Shown one piece after another: positions 53,214 through 64,000 of a stretch of 64,000 nucleotides of DNA. The notes beneath the pieces were generated by a model that searched no databases, was not told the DNA's origin, and was given only the letters and a program-made list of their open reading frames with translations. How positions within the stretch are numbered: position 1 is the first letter of the stretch; every line of letters begins with the position of its first letter. This stretch comes from Batillaria attramentaria (lineage: Eukaryota > Mollusca > Gastropoda > Batillariidae), in NCBI GenBank assembly GCA_018292915.2, contig JACVVK020000312.1, positions 31,001 to 95,000 on the forward strand, in the 5' to 3' direction. The position numbers and the translations under genes were made by a program.

Positions 53214-55622
53214 GTTAATCAAATGTATTATGGATCCATTCATTGTGTTGTACATATGTTTTTGGATCCCACAAAAAGGATACAAAGTCGCAGGGCCATT
53301 TTGGAGAAAATTGTCTAAAAACTGACGAGGTTTAGCGATTTTAAGAAGTTTTCATTTTCAGGATCAAAATCAACTAATACATCTTGTGCGAAAGCTTCAA
53401 GGCTTAATTAATGTAAGTTAAATGCATATGAGAAATAACATTTACTACCATCTCGACATACTGGCATGATTCCCATTTCCATTCCCATTTTTTCCCGTTT
53501 TTCAAGAAACTACACCGTGTTACAGAAATAGATTCATACCAAACGAACGCTTATCTATAGAACTTTCCATCGATACCAATAACTCAAAATGCCCCAGATC
53601 ACTCTTCGTCTTCCTTTTGCTGGAGCCCATAAAAAATTAAAGTGTTTGGGTCTGACGCCATCTCACTACGCTTGTTCAATGCTGACTGAATCTGGAACAC
53701 TTTGTTGTATTCCAGACAAACATGGCTACTCCGATGTAGAGGTTCTGGGCCCATCACCTCCCATCGACAGCGCATCAGCCACCCCCTTTGAGGTGGTGAA
53801 TGTGACCCCAACTGGAGCCTCACCGCTAGGCGCCGTCCCGGGCAGGAAGGATGGCTTCAACCGGCAGTTCTCTTCCGACGTGCATCAGGTCAGAGGCCCC
53901 GACGGGGATTTCTACGCCCAAGTGCACAAGGTTCCGAAAGGAGTGTCTGGTCTTCCTACCACCGGTGGAAACGCGGCGAAGATGGAAGGTGAGACAAGGA
54001 TTGGTATTTTTCATTCGGTTTCGCAAATTCGTAGGCAAATTCGTAGTTAGACGTGTATCTTCGTATTTCTGGACTCTTGGCAATATCACGGTAATACAGT
54101 AGAGGCATTGCTACATGGTAGACGCAAGGGTTTAGATGGTTGTATGGGTGATTGGTTGGTTGGTTGGTTGGCCGGTTGCTATGGGGTTTCGGTTTTATTT
54201 TCTCGTTATTGTTTGTCTGAGTTTTGGGTTTGTTGTTGGTGATGGAGGTGTTGTAGTTTGGTCTGTTTAGTTGTTGTTGTTTTTTAGTTTGGTTGGTGTT
54301 TGTTTTTATGTGCCTTTTTGGTTTTGTTTCGTTTTTGTTATTATTGGTTGGTGTTTTGCTTTTAGCTGTTTGTTGGTTGTTTTGTTGTTGTTTTGTTTGT
54401 GAAACCCCTTTCACATTTTCGGCTTGAAAACTATTTCGATTACCTCAAAGGTGGTGGAATTTTTTGTCCAAATATATTATATTGTGCGTCATTTGTCAAG
54501 AATTACAGACGGCATCATTCAAGCTTTCATTTTAATACGAACGTATCTTTGTTTCCAGGCAAAAATCCAGAAGGGGCGTCCGAGGTACCGCCTACTGCCA
54601 ACAAGCAGGTATGTCTCCAACACTGCATAATTATACCACCAAACAACCGTAGATATCAACCGCTTAGGCCTGTATTTGGCTAAACACAAGTATGTGTTCT
54701 CTATGTGTATTGCGTTCGAGATATAATTATGAAGTACGATAATCGTTGGACTAAAGGAGTTTAAAATGACAGTGGTTGAAAACCCGACATGGACAAAATT
54801 TGTAGAGACCTTAACTGTAAATATAGTTTGTCTGCGTTGCTCGTGATTGACATAAGACGAGTATTCAAAGCTCTCCGACATATTCATCAAATCAGCTTGC
54901 CCTAAAATGACCTATACTGGTGGAATTCCAGCATGCTGTATTATTTTAGAATTATCGTGTTGCTTGGGGCGGTTGGAAATATAGCATACATCATTGCAGC
55001 AGCGAAAAGGTACGAGAAACTCAAATCGGGACTTGGGACGGACAGTGCAGGGGAGAGAACTGATCTTATATGGGAACCTGACCTTTGATGTCCTGGCACA
55101 GGGGCAAAACAACAACAGGAACTAACAGGAAGGAGGGGGGAAGGGGGATTGACAGAAACAGAGAGAGGGTGATATAGTGGTTAAGTGGGTGGGTGGGTGT
55201 TTGGGAGTTTAACGTCCTTTTCCACCACATAAGGGTGATATCAAAGACGGGGCAACGAGAAAAAAGGCCAGCACAAATATTTGGCCCCAGCCGGCGGGAT
55301 TCGAACTCACGACTAGAGCATTGAGAGTCCAACGCTCTACCATTCGGCCACCTCGGCTCCCTTATAGTGGTTAAGTAATGCCCTGTCATCGAACATGTGT
55401 ATACAGTAGACGTCTACCAAGTGATATAGTGGTTAAGTAATGCCCTGTTATGGAACATGTGTATCAGTAGACGTCTACCAAGTGTGATGTTCAACTTTTG
55501 TTTTACAGGAAAAGACACAAGCAGAAGGTGATGATGACGGAACCTACGACAAACTGCACCACCACGGATCCCATCCGGCACCGCATGCTCCTGAACAAGT
55601 CTACAGTCATATTAACGAGTAA
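46414..55622 (+). CDS. IgSF gene 3: A-B-C receptor with tyrosine-rich tail, complete
   Basis: Exons 46414-46474, 47408-47650, 48762-49037, 50130-50432, 51825-51971, 52561-52842, 53716-53988, 54559-54608 and 55509-55622 join in frame. All junctions are phase 1 except the last, which is phase 0. The product has a signal peptide, A-, B- and C-type Ig domains, a stalk (SGEQNPHGSDQDGTNGE), a Val/Ile-rich helix, a KRKR anchor and a cytoplasmic tail of about 250 residues. The tail has six tyrosines in a Y-x-x-hydrophobic setting: TYDDV, DYSLV, GYSDV, FYAQV, TYDKL, VYSHI. None has the residue required at -2 for a strict ITIM, so SH2 or AP2 sorting motifs are both possible. Gene 4 is its close relative on the other strand. 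Confidence 0.86.
46475..47407. repeat. Gene 3 intron 1: (CT)n alternating with a ~60-bp unit
   Basis: At 46480-46845 (CT)n tracts of 18-58 bp alternate with three copies of a unit containing tggtacgcacacttacct and caggatatgggaatatgggt. The remainder (46846-47407) is plain intron with a poly-T at 47046-47055. Confidence 0.85.
47408..47650 (+). CDS. Gene 3 exon A (A-type Ig)
   Basis: 243 nt, phase 1-1, acceptor tccatttttgttttcag, donor gtaggttgt. Encodes VCQPFVTEGDDFTCECKSPT, LSWPGHTEG, RQDNGTTFTCQMDCGG and HTLQVT. Confidence 0.9.
47651..48761. repeat. Gene 3 intron 2 with a G/T-only tract
   Basis: 47888-48470 is almost entirely G and T on the plus strand (TTTG, TTG and TTTTG repeats, poly-T, a G12-type run and (TG)n). 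A decayed family a SINE follows at about 48495-48640. Confidence 0.85.
48762..49037 (+). CDS. Gene 3 exon B (B-type Ig)
   Basis: 276 nt, phase 1-1, acceptor cctctttttgtcag, donor gtgagttta. Encodes GPSESGVTVSGPASFPADG, ITLTCTAVDVNPEP, SWQGVVCHNGNKENTCIF and NVTCRVINSQS. Nearly identical in key segments to the gene 4 exon at the right edge. Confidence 0.92.
49038..50129. other. Gene 3 intron 3
   Basis: About 1.1 kb, AT-rich. No repeat family or exon recognised. Confidence 0.5.
50130..50432 (+). CDS. Gene 3 exon C (C-type Ig)
   Basis: 303 nt, phase 1-1, acceptor ttggccatttcag, donor gtaagtatg. Encodes PPPVPPKLSGYNKGKPLQPG, KCTVTGGKPLVSSVNFSC and LRCRCTAHWDVEPTLYALTA. Same length as the gene 1 array exons. 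Confidence 0.92.
50724..51122 (+). mobile_element. SINE family b copy
   Basis: Head cgatggtctagtggttaaga and ggtcagaggttcgagtcccatt, body ggccgatcgttgggggttct, tail (TAG)n. Partner of 8001-8400. Confidence 0.82.
51178..51350 (+). mobile_element. SINE family a with perfect 12-bp target duplication
   Basis: The flanks cagcgttgacga at 51166-51177 and 51351-51362 are identical. The head and body are intact, so this is likely the youngest copy here together with 25155-25324. Confidence 0.92.
51825..51971 (+). CDS. Gene 3 stalk and transmembrane exon
   Basis: 147 nt, phase 1-1, acceptor tcttcaattttcag, donor gtacatgtc. Encodes SGEQNPHGSDQDGTNGESSA, the helix VSAVVAIIVVVVIVVIIV and anchor KRKR. 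Closely matches the gene 4 exon 60261-60404. Confidence 0.92.
51972..52560. other. Gene 3 intron 5
   Basis: Plain AT-rich intron; nothing recognised. Confidence 0.5.
52561..52842 (+). CDS. Gene 3 cytoplasmic exon 1
   Basis: 282 nt, phase 1-1, acceptor gattttgttttcag, donor gtaattata. Tyrosine motifs VGTYDDVEDN, DSGYSTPLDQ and GSGDYSLVEES. It shares its plan with gene 2 exon 36954-37277 (a D-x-GY motif, a Ser-rich stretch, then DYxxV). Confidence 0.9.
52843..53715. repeat. Gene 3 intron 6 with (AC)n
   Basis: (AC)n at 53146-53212 in otherwise plain intron; poly-T near 52915 and 53030. Confidence 0.65.
53716..53988 (+). CDS. Gene 3 cytoplasmic exon 2
   Basis: 273 nt, phase 1-1, acceptor tgtattccag, donor gtgagacaa. 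Encodes DKHGYSDVEVLGPSPP (related to DPGSGYSEVQ of gene 2) and PDGDFYAQVHKVPKG. Confidence 0.9.
53989..54558. repeat. Gene 3 intron 7, TTGG/TTTG-rich
   Basis: 54150-54410 is rich in TTGG and TTTG-type repeats. No exon is visible. Confidence 0.6.
54559..54608 (+). CDS. Gene 3 cytoplasmic exon 3 (50 nt)
   Basis: Very short exon, acceptor ctttgtttccag, donor gtatgtctc. Encodes GKNPEGASEVPPTANKQ (first residue from the split codon). It changes phase from 1 to 0, which the next exon matches. Confidence 0.82.
54609..55508. other. Gene 3 last intron with a SINE
   Basis: Holds a family a SINE (55186-55362) and a tandem duplication of about 55 bp (atagtggttaagtaatgccc at 55365 and again at 55426). 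Confidence 0.75.
55186..55362 (-). mobile_element. SINE family a, minus strand, 13-bp target duplication
   Basis: Flanks tatagtggttaag at 55173-55185 and 55363-55375 are identical. The head and body are as in the family. Confidence 0.9.
55509..55622 (+). CDS. Gene 3 last exon and stop
   Basis: Acceptor tttgttttacag, phase 0. Encodes EKTQAEGDDDGTYDKLHHHG and ends PEQVYSHINE then TAA at 55620-55622. TYDKL and VYSHI are the final two tyrosine motifs. Confidence 0.9.
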   Translation, partial: EKTQAEGDDDGTYDKLHHHGSHPAPHAPEQVYSHINE

Positions 55623-55829
55623 TCAGCACTGCGGCCTCGCCACAACGTGGAATCCACTAAGTCACTTCGGAACCTCGGAACGTCTATAATAATTTGATAT
55701 GTTCCAGAATTATTTTCCATTGATTTGAAAATTCAGTCTGCACAGCACTAAAATCTACGAAACGTCATGGTTTACGGAACTTTGAATGTCACAAAATTGC
55801 AGCGGAAGTAAGTGATAATATTCTGATAC

Positions 55830-55835
55830 AATAAA
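55830..55835 (+). terminator. Polyadenylation signal of gene 3
   Basis: AATAAA 208 bp after the stop codon, in an AT-rich 3' UTR-like context. Confidence 0.6.
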
Positions 55836-56417
55836 TTATCTTGTCTTTATACTTATAGTTGTCAGTCTTTATACTTATAGATATACTGCTTCATGTTCAT
55901 AGTCATACAATCCTGATTTTCATAGTTATGCAGTGTTTATACTTAATGTTGTACAGTCTGTATGTTCATAGTTATATAGTCTTTATGTTGACAGTTATGC
56001 GGTTTTTATATTGACAGTTATGCATTCTTTGTGTTGACAGGTATGTGAATAGTTAACAGCCCTTAATGTTCATAGTTATACGGTGTCACTGAATGCTTCT
56101 CAGGTTCATTCGAAAAATGTCACATTAATGTTTTTATATTATTCATACGACGCCATAACACACACACCATGTATTTCGTCGCAAAAACTTTATAAAGACT
56201 TAATCACTAGGTGAGGATGCATATTCCTCTGGACAGATTCCACGCGTACTTGTCCGACCATGTCTCCCGGCGGGCGCAGTCGGCAGTTTCACGGCCCTGA
56301 ACCCCACGAGGTCCGCCAGTACACCAAATATATCCACATGATTTACTTCCTTTACTAATCAACTCCTTTCTAGCAACATGGGCTGACAATACAGAAAACT
56401 TCCAGGATCAAATACTC

Positions 56418-56586
56418 AACTCATACCATATATAACACAACTCATACCATATATAACACAACTCATACCATATATAACACAACTCATACCATAAATAACA
56501 CAACTCATACCATAAATAACACAACTCATACCATATATAACACAACTCATACCATATATAACACAACTCATACCATAAATAACACA
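56418..56586. repeat. 21-bp minisatellite, about 8 copies
   Basis: Unit ctcataccatatataacacaa with one variable position (tata/taaa). The repeating Cys-Val-Ile-Tyr-Gly frame on the minus strand is an artefact. Confidence 0.92.
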
Positions 56587-56889
56587 AGACTGATGCTCAA
56601 TCTCAATCTCAAAGTAAGTACCACTTTTCCTTTGAGAGTGCAAAATTTACCCCTGCTGGAGCAAAATCCATCGTGAAGTCTGCCAGCGATAGAAGCAGCG
56701 TTGCTCAGCTTCAAAATGTGAAATGTGAATCTGCCAAAAGTGGAGAAGGGTGCATTGCTTGGCTTTGAAATGTAAGTGACCGCGGTTTGTTCTGACGAGA
56801 GTATTCACGGTATGTGCTGAGCGGTGTTCACGTTCCTATTCCCAATCGTACAGCCTCTTAAGTAAATAAACTTCAGGATGTCCCGGAGC

Positions 56890-57275
56890 TTAAAGATCTA
56901 AGCTCCTAACAAAAGGCTTTCCGAAGTGTGAAAAAAAATTACGGAGTCGACCGTGCAAGCACAGTCAACTCTGTCACAGTTGCAGAGTTTTCAGCGTCCC
57001 TGAAACCCCATTAAAAGCCAAGGGCAGCCTGATTTCACAGCTCAGTTTGCGTTTTGACACTGAGCGAGAAAGATCGTGCAGCACTCAACATCCGCTAGAC
57101 ACTGTAGCGATGTGTCTCGCTCACTGACCAAAAGCCAAATAATGTCACGGCAAACTCGTGCTCTGGTTTTATAAGGGTCCCAGAAGCGCTGAAAACTCTG
57201 CAACTGCTTGTACGGTCGACTCTGTAAATTTTTTCACACTTCGGAAAGCTTTTTGTTTGGAGCTTAGATCTTTAA
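56890..57275. mobile_element. TTAA-flanked foldback MITE
   Basis: TTAA at 56890-56893 and 57272-57275 flank a 378-bp element with inverted ends AGATCTAAGCTCC. The arms continue inward (ggctttccgaagtgtga and its partner tcacacttcggaaagc; tgcagagttttcagcg and its partner). TTAA duplication plus such ends fits piggyBac/Kolobok-type non-autonomous elements. No coding sequence. Confidence 0.85.
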
Positions 57276-57336
57276 AATTCGATATAGCAGAATCCTGTTT
57301 TGTTTTATGTGCGTGCGTGCGTGCGTGCGTGCGTGC

Positions 57337-57408
<72 letters not shown>

Positions 57409-58423
57409 CTAATCTGGTATGCTGGTATTTCTTAATCAACATTGTTTCAAGAAAGCTGAAAGTACAAAATTAATGTTTTAAACAACAGGCAAGACAAACA
57501 AAACCGATAGCGTAATCTGATATATTCAGACCAGTTTACAGAATACAGATTGGTTACAAATGGTGCAATATGTAAATAACGTAATGTTTTAAGTAAATGA
57601 CGATTTGTGTACAATACATCTTTGCTTGACACTGCCCTCTGTTTTACAGTTGTTGTTTTCTGTTGAACAAATAAATATACATCTCTGTTAGAATGTGTTT
57701 GGCATAGTACGGTGGTGGTTCTTGTCTGTGTGAGAGGAGGCAGCTTGCCGATCGAGAGTCGTCTTTTGGTGCTAGTTTATATGAAGATTAACAAGAATTC
57801 TGTACAGATCCTGCTCTGACCTACAGTACAATGAGCGAGGTAACCTTACTTCTGGGCTTTTGATACACTGCAAAATACAAAATCATTGCCGATGTAATAC
57901 TATATAGTGCACAGTACATTTAAAGGCTCAGCGTCATACATAATCACCTACGCTCGCATAACGTTCGTCAGACACCTGTGTAGTCACAGCCTTTCACAAC
58001 CTGGCACTGGAAAAACAAAAGACCGAGGTGGAACATCAGGCGACTACTACAGTGTTGCTGTCAATCTTTTACAAGCAGGACCTAGGACAGTTTCATCATG
58101 TTTCGACAGGTGTGTGTGTTCCCCCGGGGTCTATGTTTCCTAAGGTCTATGTTCTCACAGCAACCCTAATCCTATCCATATCCCTGAACCTAAACTCTAA
58201 ACCGTACCTGTCATCCTGAGCAAGTAATAACAAACAGAAGGAACATAGACCTGGAGTAACATGGACCTGGTGAGACATAGGGCTGACCCCTAAAATAATT
58301 ATTATGTGCGTTTAAATAATAATAATTATGAAATAATATAGCATTCTTATACAGCGCAGTATCCCCACAAGGTCAGTTCAAGGCGCTTCACAATTTCCGT
58401 CTGACCTAATTGCAACACATACT

Positions 58424-58493
<70 letters not shown>

Positions 58494-58764
58494 GCGCACG
58501 CACGCACGCACACACACCTGCCATTCCACCAGCATCAGGGCTCAGGATGGGTCAAAATCTGTTGTAAAACTAGTCGTAGGACAGTCTGAACAAGAAGCTT
58601 TTCAGTTTGGCTTTGAAATCAAGCAAGTCAGATGCATTACGAATGCACTGGGGAAGAGAATTCTAAACTATAACATTCATCCATACGCTGTACATGTCAG
58701 CAGTTTATAAACAAGCGACCCCTGCTTCAGTTGGTGAAACTGTAAGCCATGAACTGCGGAACGG

Positions 58765-64000
<5,236 letters not shown>

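Larger units (their letters stand above)
55623..58764. other. Convergent intergenic region between genes 3 and 4
   Basis: Contains degenerate 20-25-bp repeats (catagttat, cagttatg) at 55855-56060, a 21-bp minisatellite (56418-56586), a TTAA-flanked MITE (56890-57275), (TG)n (57310-57406) and (AC)n(CG)n (58429-58515). A short repeat near 58300-58400 has a LINE-tail-like acagcgcagt motif. No gene is visible between 57410 and 58765. Confidence 0.6.

Noticed and set aside
56418..56586. CRISPR-like regularly spaced repeat
   Set aside because: It is a head-to-tail 21-bp minisatellite without unique spacers in an animal genome.

Overview
The window looks like intron-rich animal DNA, most probably from a mollusc or related lophotrochozoan. 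This is inferred from the short Ig-domain exons with canonical GT-AG sites, tRNA-headed SINE families, decayed LINEs and abundant (AC)n microsatellites; no sequence here fixes the species. I reconstructed the genes by hand from splice sites and reading frame. Most long open frames are microsatellite or transposon translations.

The window is a cluster of immunoglobulin-superfamily (IgSF) receptor genes. They share a domain grammar: signal-peptide exon, A-type Ig, B-type Ig, C-type Ig, transmembrane exon, then cytoplasmic exons with tyrosine motifs. Almost every intron is phase 1, so domain exons can be duplicated or skipped without breaking frame. Gene 1 (minus, 19180 to beyond base 1) encodes a signal peptide and A-B-A-B domains. 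These are followed by eight near-identical 303-nt C-type exons in tandem (2131-9345) and at least three further Ig-like exons. Gene 2 (plus, 30609-37951) and gene 3 (plus, 46414-55622) are complete A-B-C receptors with one transmembrane helix and tyrosine-rich tails. Gene 4 (minus, from the right edge to 58765) resembles gene 3 in its ectodomain and membrane exon but has a different cytoplasmic tail. Between genes 1 and 2 lie the first five exons of a TMEM145/GPR180-like gene (22801-28227) with no recognisable seven-helix part.

Mobile DNA fills the introns and spacers. It includes a frameshifted minus-strand LINE (about 10796-14830) carrying an LTR-like insert, and two copies of a second LINE. 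One of those copies is split by a 1551-bp foldback element with perfect termini and a 5-bp target duplication. There are also four tRNA-headed SINE families, several with visible target duplications, a TTAA-flanked MITE, and a promoter-rich LTR-like region at 40.9-44.5 kb.

Working interpretation: this is a diversifying cluster of inhibitory-type or signalling IgSF receptors (immune, self/non-self or cell-adhesion). The tandem C-exon array in gene 1 is the most unusual part. Function is inferred from architecture only.
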